Part shown: in pieces, positions 1 through 8,163 of the stretch
Layout of the letters: each line of letters begins with the position of its first letter
Numbering within the stretch: the stretch's first letter is position 1
Assembly (NCBI GenBank): GCA_965247175.1
Contig: OZ252006.1
Span: 1,798,001-1,862,000 of the forward strand
Direction of reading: 5' to 3'
Origin: JANQMX01 sp965247175
GTDB taxonomy: Bacteria > Pseudomonadota > Alphaproteobacteria > Kiloniellales > DSM-21159
Length of the DNA stretch: 64,000 bases
Notes under the pieces: model-generated
The model's input: only the letters and a program-made list of their open reading frames with translations
What the model was told of the DNA's origin: nothing
Databases searched by the model: none
Program-made: the position numbers and the translations under genes

Positions 1-424
1 GGTTGATTGGACAGCCGAACTTACCGCTCCTGTTGGAGATGCGCAGGTCGCATTTCAACGCCAGCTCCAGGCCGCCGCCGACGCAGGCGCCTTCGATCAA
101 GGCCACGGTCGGATGGGGCGAATGCTCAATAGCCTCGAAGGCGGGGTGCATCTGCTCCCCGTAGGCCTCGGCCTGCTCGGCCGTGAAACGCAGCGCCTCG
201 AACTCGGCGATGTCAGCCCCTGCGGCAAAGGCCTTGCCGCCTGCCCCACGCAGCACGATGCAGCGCAGAGAGTCGTCCGCATTGAGCCCCTGCATCACCT
301 CGCCGAGGCGAATCCACATGGCGAGATTGAGGGCGTTGCGATGCTCCGGGTTGTTCAGCACCACGGTGGCGATGGGGCCGTCACGGGTGACGTAGATGGC
401 GTCGCTCGGGGCGCTGTCGGGCAT
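1..424 (-). CDS. Enoyl-CoA hydratase/isomerase family protein, 5' part only
   Basis: Crotonase-superfamily enzyme, which typically hydrates or isomerises enoyl-CoA thioesters in fatty-acid or amino-acid breakdown. The reading frame begins at an ATG at 424 with AGGAG about 7 bases upstream and runs off the left edge, so only the first 141 residues are present. Seen in order: an N-terminal strand with VVLNNPEHRNAL, the oxyanion-hole stretch GGKAFAAGADIAEFE, and a second CoA-site stretch GACVGGGLELALKCDLRI. These are hallmarks of the crotonase fold. It lies 15 bases downstream of thiE on the same strand, so the two are probably co-transcribed, although no pathway link is known. The exact substrate cannot be told from the family. 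Confidence 0.88.
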   Translation of the reverse strand, partial: MPDSAPSDAIYVTRDGPIATVVLNNPEHRNALNLAMWIRLGEVMQGLNADDSLRCIVLRGAGGKAFAAGADIAEFEALRFTAEQAEAYGEQMHPAFEAIEHSPHPTVALIEGACVGGGLELALKCDLRISNRSGKFGCPIN

Positions 425-439
425 GGGGCTGTCTCCTGG

Positions 440-1123
440 CTAGGACCTATCATGATCTGGGGTGCGATGGCGGCGCCCGGCAAGCACGGCTTGCTTCAGC
501 GCATGCGCCGCAGCCTCCGGATCGGTGGCCTTCGCGATGGCTGAGACCACGGCGACCCCGTCGGCACCGGCCGCGACAACGGCTTCCGCCGAATCCAGGG
601 CGATGCCCCCGATGGCTACGGCGGGACGGCCCAAGGCCTGACGGACAGGCTGTACACCCTCGGGTCCGATGGCGGCGCCGGCATCGGCTTTGGTGCCGGT
701 GGCGAAGACCGGGCCGACGCCGATGTAGTCGACGTCGCTAACATCGCTGACCGCAGCTTCAGCGAGATTGCCGACCGACAGACCGATGATGGCCTTCGGA
801 CCCAAGAGCGTGCGCGCCTCGCTTGGCGAGCCGTCGTCCTGGCCGAGATGCACACCATCGGCGCCGGACGCGAGCGCCGCTTCCGCATTGTCGTTGAGGA
901 TCAGCGGGACATGACTCGGCAGCGCTGCCTTCAGCGCTCGGGCCATAGCCACGACCTGGTCTTGCTGTCCGTCTTTCTCCCGCAGCTGGATCAAGGTCGC
1001 CCCACCGCGCACGGCTTCCGAGACGACCGACACAAGGTCACGGTCGCCTACGTCTGCCTCCCCGGCCACGAAATAGACCGAGAGGTCGAAGGGGGTACGC
1101 TCGTTTTGGGAGGGGCCTGCCAT
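440..1123 (-). CDS. thiE: Thiamine-phosphate synthase
   Basis: Joins HMP-pyrophosphate and the thiazole phosphate to make thiamine phosphate in the cytosol. The 227-residue TIM barrel contains GGATLIQLREKD near the N-terminus, the LILNDNAEAALASGADGVHLGQDD phosphate and metal region (split here only for description), YIGVGPVFATGTK, and a C-terminal AIGGI phosphate loop, all typical of ThiE. The open frame continues upstream to 1309, but the start at 1123 (MAGPSQ) gives the usual family length and avoids overlap with pyrE. It diverges from pyrE across about 80 bases. I see no thiamine riboswitch in that gap. Confidence 0.9.
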   Translation of the reverse strand: MAGPSQNERTPFDLSVYFVAGEADVGDRDLVSVVSEAVRGGATLIQLREKDGQQDQVVAMARALKAALPSHVPLILNDNAEAALASGADGVHLGQDDGSPSEARTLLGPKAIIGLSVGNLAEAAVSDVSDVDYIGVGPVFATGTKADAGAAIGPEGVQPVRQALGRPAVAIGGIALDSAEAVVAAGADGVAVVSAIAKATDPEAAAHALKQAVLAGRRHRTPDHDRS

Positions 1124-1202
1124 TCCACCGCCGTTGCTCGGGCTGCCTGCAGTCGATATGAGAGGCGCCGCAAGAGTGCAAGCAAGATGCCAAGGAGACG
1201 GC

Positions 1203-1862
1203 ATGGGCGCCCCCAGCGATACAGCCCGCACGGCGGTGCGGATCCTCATGGAAATCGAGGCGATCCTGTTCCGCCCCGAAGATCCCTTCACCTTCACCTC
1301 GGGCCGCAAGAGCCCGGTCTACGTCGATTGTCGCAAGATCATCTCCTTTCCCCGGGCGCGCCGTCAGCTGATGACATCGCTGAGCGAGCTGGTGATGGAG
1401 CGGGTCGGCTACGAGTCCATCGACGTGGTGGCCGGTGGTGAGACGGCTGGCATTCCCTTCGGCGCCTGGATCGCCGAGCTGCTGGCACTGCCGATGATCT
1501 ACATCCGCAAGAAGCCCAAGGGCTTCGGCAGGGATGCCCAGATCGAAGGCACTTTCAATGCGGGCGACCGGGTCCTCTTGATCGAAGACTTGGCGACAGA
1601 CGGCGGCAGCAAGCTCAATTTCGTTGAAGCCATTCGACAGGCTGGCGGGCTCTGCGCCCACACCGCTGTGATTTTCCACTACGGCATCTTTCCGGAGGGA
1701 CTGAAGCGGCTGGAGGAGGCCGGCGTCAGCCTGCACGCGCTGGCCACCTGGCACGACGCGCTCGCCGTCGCCGAAGCCGACGGCTACCTCTCCGGCGAGG
1801 GGCTCGCGGAAGTAAGAGCCTTCCTGGACAACCCGGACGCCTGGGCCGAGCGGCAGGCATAA
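1203..1862 (+). CDS. pyrE: Orotate phosphoribosyltransferase
   Basis: Transfers ribose-5-phosphate from PRPP to orotate in pyrimidine synthesis. The 219-residue protein shows TSGRKSPVYVDCRK near residue 30, the VVAGGETAGIPFGAWIAE loop and the PRPP-binding motif DRVLLIEDLATDGGS, as expected for type I phosphoribosyltransferases. The ATG at 1203 is preceded by AAGGAG; the frame stays open upstream to 1134 but that extension looks non-coding. It is divergent from thiE and is followed by a 130-base gap before the next gene, so it is probably a single-gene unit. Confidence 0.92.
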   Translation: MGAPSDTARTAVRILMEIEAILFRPEDPFTFTSGRKSPVYVDCRKIISFPRARRQLMTSLSELVMERVGYESIDVVAGGETAGIPFGAWIAELLALPMIYIRKKPKGFGRDAQIEGTFNAGDRVLLIEDLATDGGSKLNFVEAIRQAGGLCAHTAVIFHYGIFPEGLKRLEEAGVSLHALATWHDALAVAEADGYLSGEGLAEVRAFLDNPDAWAERQA

Positions 1863-1992
1863 CAACCACGCGGTCGCCCCTGTGCCCCCCATTGGCGCAA
1901 TGGCGACAACGAAGCGGCAGGACGCCGACTAGACTCTCTCCATCTGTCGCTCGGGCCAGAAGCCCGGACGAAAGACGACATGGGAGAGGACA

Positions 1993-3519
1993 GTGCCCCG
2001 CAAATCCAGCCGACGTCGCGAAGGCCGCAGCGCAAACGTCGTGAACCAGTTGCCCTGGCGGTCAGTCGAAAACTCCATCCCCCCAATGGCGCTACTGAGC
2101 GAGGACCAGCTCGAGGCCATCCATCAGACCTCGCTGCGCATCTTGGAAGAACTCGGAATCGAGTTCATGAGCGATGAGGCGCTCTCGGTCTTCAAAGAGG
2201 CCGGCTGCGATGTCGACAAGGAAAGCGGCAGCGTGCGCTTCGACCGCGCCCTCGTCGCCGAGATGGTCGCGAAGGCGCCCTCGCAGTTCACTTTGACGCC
2301 ACGCAATCCGGAGCACCGGCTGACCATCGGCGGCAATCACCTCTGCTTCGCCTCGGTCAGCGGCCCACCCAACGTTAGCGATCTGGACCATGGCCGACGC
2401 GCCGGGAACTTCGCCGATTTCAAGAACCTCTTGAAGCTCGCCCAGTCGCTGAACGTGGTGCACTACATCGGCAACCAGATCTGCGCCACCACGGACCTCT
2501 CTCCGGAAACCCGCCACTTGGACTGCTCGGTGGCGGCGGCGACCCTGACCGACCGCGTGTTCAGCTCGCTCTCCATCGGCGCCGAGCGGGCGGTCGATAC
2601 CTTCCAGATCATGGCCATGTCGCGCGGCGAGACCTTGGAGGACCTGCAGAAGAACCCAGGCATCCTCTCGGTGATCAACGTCAACTCGCCGCGCCGCTTC
2701 GACGGGGCTATGGCAGAGGGGCTGATGGCCCTCGCCCGCCATGGCCAAGCCACCATCGTCACCCCCTTCACCTTGATGGGCGCCATGACAGCGGTCTCTC
2801 TGCCCGCCGCCCTCGCGCAGCAGAACGCCGAGGCCCTGGCCGGCATCGCGCTGACCCAGATGGTCAATCCCGGTGCCCCGGTGATCTATGGTGCCTTCAC
2901 CTCCAACGTCGACATGAAGAGCGGCGCCCCGGCCTTCGGCACGCCGGAGTACGCCAAGGCCACCATCGCGTCCGGCCAGCTCATCCGGCGCTATGGCCTG
3001 CCCTACCGCTCCTCCAACCCCAACGCCTCAAACTGCGTCGATGCACAAGCGGCCTACGAGTCGATGATGTCGATCTGGAGCTCCGTTCTCGGCGGCGCCA
3101 ACATCGTCAACCACGGCGCCGGCTGGCTGGAGGGCGGCCTCACCGCGTCCTTCGAGAAAATGATCCTCGATGCCGAGATGATCCAGGGCATGTTCGAGTT
3201 CCTGGCACCGATTAAGGTGGATGAGGCGGAGCTGGGTTTCGATGCGATCGCCGGCGTCGGGCCGGGCGGCCACTTCTTCGGCGAGGCGCATACGCTCGAG
3301 CGCTACGAGACCGCGTTCTACGCCCCCATGCTGAGCGACTGGCGCAACTTCGAGAGCTGGGAGGAGGCTGGCGCCGAAGACGCCACTCAGCGCGCCAACA
3401 AGATCTGGAAGCAGCTCTTGGCCGAGTACGAACAGCCGCCGCTGCCGGAGGATCGCCGCGAAGCCATGGAAGCCTACATCGCCAGGCGGCGCGAGGAGAT
3501 CGAGCGCCGCGCGGCCTAG
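1993..3519 (+). CDS. Trimethylamine methyltransferase (MttB) family protein, non-pyrrolysine type
   Basis: Corrinoid-dependent methyltransferase family that demethylates quaternary or tertiary amines. This 508-residue member has no in-frame amber codon, so it belongs to the non-pyrrolysine branch, in which glycine betaine and related N-methyl compounds are known substrates. The start is a GTG at 1993 preceded by GGGAGAGGA. Family-like stretches include PGAPVIYGAF, SNPNASNCVDAQAAYESMMS and NIVNHGAGWLEGGLTASFEK. No corrinoid protein (MttC) or reductive activase lies nearby, so its partner must be encoded elsewhere. The substrate is not determined by the sequence. Confidence 0.85.
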   Translation: MPRKSSRRREGRSANVVNQLPWRSVENSIPPMALLSEDQLEAIHQTSLRILEELGIEFMSDEALSVFKEAGCDVDKESGSVRFDRALVAEMVAKAPSQFTLTPRNPEHRLTIGGNHLCFASVSGPPNVSDLDHGRRAGNFADFKNLLKLAQSLNVVHYIGNQICATTDLSPETRHLDCSVAAATLTDRVFSSLSIGAERAVDTFQIMAMSRGETLEDLQKNPGILSVINVNSPRRFDGAMAEGLMALARHGQATIVTPFTLMGAMTAVSLPAALAQQNAEALAGIALTQMVNPGAPVIYGAFTSNVDMKSGAPAFGTPEYAKATIASGQLIRRYGLPYRSSNPNASNCVDAQAAYESMMSIWSSVLGGANIVNHGAGWLEGGLTASFEKMILDAEMIQGMFEFLAPIKVDEAELGFDAIAGVGPGGHFFGEAHTLERYETAFYAPMLSDWRNFESWEEAGAEDATQRANKIWKQLLAEYEQPPLPEDRREAMEAYIARRREEIERRAA

Positions 3520-3654
3520 CGGAAGGCCTCACGAGACTGTCACCGCAGAAACAGGAAAGCCGCGCCTTACTGGTGGCTGGCAAACCATCGAAAGCTTATT
3601 TCACAGTCAATAATTGTTTATTATTTTAAACTCCCGTTCACAACAGCTATTATA

Positions 3655-3685
3655 TTGACAAGACCACATGGTGACTGCACATTAA
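3655..3685 (+). promoter_or_regulatory. Candidate sigma-70 promoter of the cys operon
   Basis: A consensus -35 hexamer TTGACA at 3655-3660 lies in an unusually AT-rich stretch (about 3595-3660). A weak -10 such as CATTAA (3680-3685) follows with 18-19 bases of spacing. The position upstream of a structured leader and cysG fits transcription of the whole sulfite-reduction operon. The -10 assignment is tentative. Confidence 0.45.
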
Positions 3686-3708
3686 CGACTGTTCGCTAAG
3701 GTGAGCAT

Positions 3709-3819
3709 GGTTCCTCCGGGAACCCGCGGAATTTGATTGGGCAGCTTGCGGCCGCGTTACCACCCGCTAAAGCGCCACGGGGATTGCTCCGTGGGCCCGC
3801 CAACCTGGAGGGAGCAATC
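3709..3819 (+). promoter_or_regulatory. Structured 5' leader upstream of cysG with competing hairpins
   Basis: The 413-base gap between the MttB-like gene and cysG holds no convincing gene but several stem-loops. GGTTCC/GGAACC (3709-3714/3719-3724) closes a TCCG tetraloop. CCACGG/CCGTGG (3775-3780/3789-3794) overlaps the long perfect 9-bp stem GATTGCTCC/GGAGCAATC (3782-3790/3811-3819), so these two cannot form together. Mutually exclusive helices in a long leader are the usual layout of a riboswitch or attenuator. I could not match it to SAM-II, cobalamin or other known consensus motifs by eye. Confidence 0.4.
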
Positions 3820-3932
3820 GCCGATGGCGCGTCCCCTGACACCATGGCAAGAGCCGGTCCCCCGCCGGCAACACGGTATCGGGCAGCCCGGAGCGGTCAC
3901 TCTCTTCGTCTCCATTGAAGAGGGTCAACGCC

Positions 3933-5348
3933 ATGAAAGCCTTTCCCCTATTCGTCGAGCTTGACGGTCAACCGGTTCTTCTTGTCGGTGGCGGCCAGGC
4001 CGCCGTTTCCAAGGCACGTCTGCTGATCTCCGCCGGCGCCCGCATCACGGTCGTCGCGCGGGAGCTGGCCGACGACTTCTATGCCTGGGCCCATGAAGGC
4101 CTGGTGCGCATCCAGCGCCGCGACGTTCAGGAGCTCGACATCGAGCTGAGCCGCCTCGCGGTGTCCGCTGCCGAAGACGACGGCTTAAATCGCTGGATCA
4201 GTGCCGCGGCCAAGCGCCTCAAGGTACCTCTCAATGTGGTCGACACGCCGGCGCTCTCGAGCTTCTCGGTTCCGGCCATTCTCGAGCGCGGGCCGATCAC
4301 CGTCGGCATCTCCAGCGGCGGCAGCGCGCCGATGCTGGCACAACAGCTGCGTGCCGAGCTGGAGGTGCTCCTGCCCCACTCCCTGGCGGAGCTGTCGCGG
4401 CTGACCGAGCGCTACCAGAACGAAGCCCGCTTGGCCTTTCCGGATGTTCGTGCCCGCCGCGCGTTCTGGGACGACGTGCTGGGCGGTCCCATTGCCGAGG
4501 CGGTCAAGGCCGGCGACTTCGAACGCGCGGAGCGGCTGATGGCGGCCCGTCTGGCCGAGACCTCCCCCATCGACCAGCAGGGCCAGGTCGCCTTGGTGGG
4601 CGCAGGGCCGGGCGACCCCAGCCTCCTAACCCTCAAGGCGCTGCGGCTTCTGCAGCGCGCCGACGTGATCGTTCACGACAAACTGGTCACCGACGAAGTG
4701 CTGGACCTCGCCCGCCGCGAGGCACGCCGCATCTATGTCGGCAAGGCGCCCGGCAAGCCGAGCAAGACGCAGGACGAAATCAACACGCTCCTGGTCGAGC
4801 TTGCCCAGCAGGGCGAGCGGGTGGTCCGCCTGAAGGGCGGCGACCCGTTCATTTTCGGCCGTGGCGGCGAAGAACTGGAGGCCTTGCGCCAACACGGCAT
4901 TCCGGTGGAGATCGTCCCTGGCATCACCGCGGCGGCGGCCTGCGCGGCCAGCGCCGGCTTCCCGCTGACCCACCGCGGGCTCGCCTCCTCCGTCACCTTC
5001 GTCAGTGGCCAGGTGGCCGAGAGCGGCCAGTTGCCCGATCTCGACTGGGGGCGGCTGGCCAGTGGCGACCACACGGTGGCGGTCTACATGGGCGTGGCCT
5101 CGGCCGAGAGCATCGCCGAGCGCCTCATAGAGGAGGGGCGCGCCGCCGACACCCCGGTCAGAGTGATCGAGAACGGGACACGGCCCGACGAGCGCGTCGT
5201 CGCCAGCAATCTCGGTAACCTTGCCGACGCCGTGAAGGCTGCGCGCATCCGTCCGCCAGCCCTGATCGTCATCGGCGAGGTGGCAGCCCTGGGCTCGGTC
5301 CAGGAAACACCGGCGGCTGCCGAGCCGCTCGCCGTGGCCGCCGAGTAG
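3933..5348 (+). CDS. cysG: Siroheme synthase (fused dehydrogenase/ferrochelatase and methyltransferase)
   Basis: Makes siroheme, the cofactor of the sulfite reductase encoded two genes downstream. Of 471 residues, the N-terminal half is the precorrin-2 dehydrogenase/ferrochelatase with a Rossmann motif LLVGGGQAAVSKA (about residues 17-29) and the ISSGGSAPMLAQ stretch. From about residue 222 the uroporphyrinogen-III methyltransferase follows with GAGPGDPSLLTLKA, GKAPGKPSKTQDEIN, VRLKGGDPFIFGRGGEE and VPGITAAAACAA. The start ATG at 3933 is preceded by GAAGAGGG; upstream in-frame codons lack a ribosome site. Only 12 bases separate it from the DUF2849 gene. Confidence 0.95.
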   Translation: MKAFPLFVELDGQPVLLVGGGQAAVSKARLLISAGARITVVARELADDFYAWAHEGLVRIQRRDVQELDIELSRLAVSAAEDDGLNRWISAAAKRLKVPLNVVDTPALSSFSVPAILERGPITVGISSGGSAPMLAQQLRAELEVLLPHSLAELSRLTERYQNEARLAFPDVRARRAFWDDVLGGPIAEAVKAGDFERAERLMAARLAETSPIDQQGQVALVGAGPGDPSLLTLKALRLLQRADVIVHDKLVTDEVLDLARREARRIYVGKAPGKPSKTQDEINTLLVELAQQGERVVRLKGGDPFIFGRGGEELEALRQHGIPVEIVPGITAAAACAASAGFPLTHRGLASSVTFVSGQVAESGQLPDLDWGRLASGDHTVAVYMGVASAESIAERLIEEGRAADTPVRVIENGTRPDERVVASNLGNLADAVKAARIRPPALIVIGEVAALGSVQETPAAAEPLAVAAE

Positions 5349-5360
5349 GGAGTGCGGTCC

Positions 5361-5660
5361 ATGACCTTCAAGCAAGGGGTGACGGCCAACCGTCTGACCG
5401 ATGGGGCGGTGGTCTACTTGGTCAGCGCCGGCCACTGGTCGGAACTGCTGAGCGACGTCACGACCGCCGAGAGCCAGGAAGGCGCCGAGAGGCTTATGGG
5501 CATCGCCGAGAAGGACGCCGCCACCAAGGTGGTTGGGCCCTATCTGATCGACCTCGACCCGACCTCCGACGAGCCCGAAGCGGTGAGCTTGCGCGAGCGC
5601 CTGCGCGCTGCTGGGCCTTCCGTGCGACTCGACCTCGGCTACCAGTCAGAAAGGGACTGA
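5361..5660 (+). CDS. DUF2849 domain protein of the sulfite reductase operon
   Basis: Small 99-residue protein without a known enzymatic motif. Alphaproteobacterial sulfite-reductase operons commonly carry a DUF2849 gene exactly here, between cysG and cysI, so a helper role for sulfite reductase (assembly or electron transfer) is an inference from context. The start ATG at 5361 has GGGAG 8 bases upstream; the next gene starts 7 bases after its stop. Typical stretch: NRLTDGAVVYL followed by a basic/acidic helix. Confidence 0.8.
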   Translation: MTFKQGVTANRLTDGAVVYLVSAGHWSELLSDVTTAESQEGAERLMGIAEKDAATKVVGPYLIDLDPTSDEPEAVSLRERLRAAGPSVRLDLGYQSERD

Positions 5661-5667
5661 CCCCGCC

Positions 5668-7323
5668 ATGTATCGTTACGACGAGTTCGACCACCGCTTC
5701 GTGCAGGAGCGGGTGCAGCAGTTCAGGAAGCAGGTCGACCGCCGCCTGGCCGGCGAGCTGACCGAGGACGAGTTCAAGCCGCTCCGGCTGATGAACGGCC
5801 TCTACCTTCAGCTCCATGCCTACATGCTACGGGTGGCCATCCCCTACGGCGTGCTGTCCTCGCGGCAGATGCGCAAGCTCGCGGAGATCGCGCGAGAGTA
5901 CGACCACGGCTACGGGCATTTCACCACGCGGCAGAACATCCAGTACAACTGGCCAAAGCTGGAAGAGACGCCGGCCATTTTGGAGGAGCTGGCCGAGGTC
6001 GAGATGCACGCCATTCAGACCAGCGGCAACTGCATTCGCAACGTCACCGCCGACCCCTTCGGCGGGGCCGCCGGCGACGAGCTCACCGACCCGCGGCCCT
6101 ATGCCGAGATGATCCGCCAATGGTCGAGCCTGCATCCGGAATTCTCGTTCCTGCCGCGCAAATTCAAGATCGCGGTCACCGGGGCCGCGCGCGACCGTGC
6201 CGCCATCAAGGTGCACGACATCGGCCTGCAGATCGTCAAGAACGAGGCGGGCGAGCTGGGCTTCGAGGTGGTGGTCGGCGGCGGCCAGGGCAGAACGCCA
6301 GTCATCGCCAAGACCATCCGTCCCTTCCTGCCGGAGCGGCATCTGCTCTCCTACCTGGAAGCAATTCTCCGCGTCTACAACCAGCTTGGCCGGCGCGACA
6401 ACATCTACAAGGCGCGCATCAAGATCCTGGTCAATCAGGTCGGCGCCGAAGCCTTCGCCGCGATGGTGGAGGAAGAGTGGGAGCAGATTCGCGACGGCGC
6501 CGTGGACCTGCCGACTGAGGAAGCGGCGCGCATCGCCGCCTACTTCAAGCCTCCGGTCCTAGAACCCGTTGAGGAGCCGAACCGCGCCTTCGAAACCAAA
6601 CGCTTCGAGGACCCGGCCTTCGCCGCCTGGCTGCGCTCCAACAGCGTCCCGCACAAAGTGCCGGGCCACCTGATCGCCACCATCTCCCTTAAGCCGGCGG
6701 GCGGCATCCCTGGTGACGCCACGGCCGAGCAGATGGATCTGATCGCCGATCTGGCCGACCGCTACAGCCTGGGTGAGATCCGCGTCAGCAAGGAGCAGAA
6801 CCTCATCCTGCCGCATCTCGCCAAGGCCGATGCCTACGCGCTCTGGCAGGCCCTGCGGGAAGCGGACCTGGCCGAGGCCAATGCCGGGATGATCGGCGAC
6901 ATCATCGCCTGTCCGGGCCTCGACTACTGCAACCTGGCCAACGCGCGCTCGATTCCCGTCGCCCAGGCGATCAGCCAGCGCTTCAGCTCCATCACCCGGC
7001 AGCACGACGTCGGGCGGCTGACCCTCAACATCTCCGGCTGCATAAACGCCTGCGGCCATCACCACGTGGGCAACATCGGCATTCTCGGCGTCGATAAGCG
7101 CGGCGAGGAGTTCTACCAGATCACCCTCGGCGGCTCGTCCGACCAGGACGCCGCGCTCGGTGAGATCGTCGGCCCAGCGGTCCCAGCCGACTCCGTCGCC
7201 GACGCCATTGAGAGCATCGTCGAAACCTATCTCACGGAGCGCAATGAAGAAGAGAGCTTCGTTGAGGCTTATCGCCGGCTTGGCCCGGCCCCCTTCAAGG
7301 AGAGACTCTATGGCGCTCATTAG
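5668..7323 (+). CDS. cysI: Nitrite/sulfite reductase, siroheme and [4Fe-4S] hemoprotein
   Basis: Six-electron reduction of sulfite to sulfide (or nitrite to ammonia). In this 551-residue protein the four cluster/siroheme cysteines are seen as CPGLDYC (C415, C421) and GCINAC (C458, C462). Two ferredoxin-like half domains are present, with HFTTRQNIQYNW near residue 90 and RVSKEQNLILP near residue 370. There is no flavoprotein CysJ gene, and a [2Fe-2S] ferredoxin ends the operon, so ferredoxin is the probable electron donor. The cys-type neighbours (cysG, DUF2849, DUF934) argue for sulfite rather than nitrite. Its 3' end overlaps the DUF934 gene by 14 bases. Confidence 0.93.
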   Translation: MYRYDEFDHRFVQERVQQFRKQVDRRLAGELTEDEFKPLRLMNGLYLQLHAYMLRVAIPYGVLSSRQMRKLAEIAREYDHGYGHFTTRQNIQYNWPKLEETPAILEELAEVEMHAIQTSGNCIRNVTADPFGGAAGDELTDPRPYAEMIRQWSSLHPEFSFLPRKFKIAVTGAARDRAAIKVHDIGLQIVKNEAGELGFEVVVGGGQGRTPVIAKTIRPFLPERHLLSYLEAILRVYNQLGRRDNIYKARIKILVNQVGAEAFAAMVEEEWEQIRDGAVDLPTEEAARIAAYFKPPVLEPVEEPNRAFETKRFEDPAFAAWLRSNSVPHKVPGHLIATISLKPAGGIPGDATAEQMDLIADLADRYSLGEIRVSKEQNLILPHLAKADAYALWQALREADLAEANAGMIGDIIACPGLDYCNLANARSIPVAQAISQRFSSITRQHDVGRLTLNISGCINACGHHHVGNIGILGVDKRGEEFYQITLGGSSDQDAALGEIVGPAVPADSVADAIESIVETYLTERNEEESFVEAYRRLGPAPFKERLYGAH

Positions 7324-7816
7324 ACAAGGCCGCGTGACCGAAAACGAGTGGAGTCTGGCGACCACCGCTGAGGAGATTTCGCCGCTCGGGCCCCTCTATG
7401 TGACGCCCGGGCTTTGGGCCACGCAGCGCGAGGCACTCCTGCAGAGCGGCCGACCGCTGGGGCTCTGGCTGAAGAGCGACGAACGGCCGCAGGACTTCGC
7501 GGACGATATCCGCTACTTCCACAGCGTCGCTTTGGAGTTTCCAAAGTTCACCGACGGGCGCGCCTACACGGCAGCCCGTATCCTGCGTGAGCGGCTGGCG
7601 TTCACCGGGGAGGTTCGGGCGGTCGGGCAAGTCCTGCGCGATCAGCTCCTCTTTATGCAGCGTTGCGGTTTCGATGCCTTCGAGCTGGCCAAGGAAGAAG
7701 ACGCCGAGGAGTGGGTCGAGGCGCTCAAGGAGTTCTCGATCTGGTACCAAAGCGCCGGGGATACGCGGACCAGCGCCGCCCGCCTGCGCGGCCAAGCTCT
7801 GCAGGCAGCGGAGTAG
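7310..7816 (+). CDS. DUF934 domain protein (oxidoreductase-associated)
   Basis: A 168-residue protein of the DUF934 family, which accompanies cysI in many proteobacteria and is presumed to help assimilatory sulfite reduction; its biochemical role is unknown. The ATG at 7310 lies inside the end of cysI, suggesting translational coupling. Conserved-looking stretches are YFHSVALEFPKFTDGRAY, RAVGQVLRDQLLFMQRCGFD and a C-terminal FSIWYQSAGDT. In many genomes cysH follows this gene; here a ferredoxin takes that place. Confidence 0.88.
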   Translation: MALIRQGRVTENEWSLATTAEEISPLGPLYVTPGLWATQREALLQSGRPLGLWLKSDERPQDFADDIRYFHSVALEFPKFTDGRAYTAARILRERLAFTGEVRAVGQVLRDQLLFMQRCGFDAFELAKEEDAEEWVEALKEFSIWYQSAGDTRTSAARLRGQALQAAE

Positions 7817-7842
7817 CGTCAGTTCTTCGACTTGAGGTTTGA

Positions 7843-8163
7843 ATGTTCATTTACGTTGAGGACCAGGCGGGCGAGGAGCATCGCCTGGAAGCGCCGGAGG
7901 GCTGGCGGGTCATGGAGGTCATCCGTGACTATGGCCTGCCCATCAAGGCCGAGTGTGGCGGCGCCTGTGCCTGCGGCACCTGTCACGTCTACGTCGACGA
8001 CGATTGGGCCAAGAAACTGCACCCGCCGAGCGACGAAGAGCTGGAGATGCTCGACGGCGCCTTCGAGGTCGAAGAGCGCTCCCGTCTCTGCTGCCAGATC
8101 CTGACGCAAGACGCCCTCGACGGCCTGCGCGTCAGCCTCGCGCCGGGCTCCGAGCCGGAGTAG
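7843..8163 (+). CDS. [2Fe-2S] ferredoxin of the sulfite reductase operon
   Basis: Adrenodoxin/plant-like [2Fe-2S] ferredoxin of 106 residues. The cluster ligands are C38, C44, C47 (C-x5-C-x2-C within AECGGACACGTCHVY) and C84 in RLCCQIL; C42 is an additional cysteine. It begins 26 bases after the DUF934 gene and is the last gene of the cys operon, so it likely delivers electrons to CysI. A close paralogue (55487-55807) follows a ferredoxin-NADP reductase gene; the two proteins match at most positions by eye. The 3' end overlaps the convergent membrane-protein gene by 32 bases. Confidence 0.92.
   Translation: MFIYVEDQAGEEHRLEAPEGWRVMEVIRDYGLPIKAECGGACACGTCHVYVDDDWAKKLHPPSDEELEMLDGAFEVEERSRLCCQILTQDALDGLRVSLAPGSEPE

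Noticed and set aside
1124..1202. TPP riboswitch before thiE
   Set aside because: The gap is only about 80 bases and lacks the conserved CUGAGA and ACCUGA elements on the thiE strand.
1993..3519. Pyrrolysine-type trimethylamine methyltransferase
   Set aside because: There is no in-frame amber codon and the frame is uninterrupted to its normal end, so it is the non-pyrrolysine type.
3733..3964. Short plus-strand frames in the cysG leader that might be a regulatory leader peptide
   Set aside because: No clear ribosome site and no run of Cys or Met codons; the secondary structure is the better explanation.
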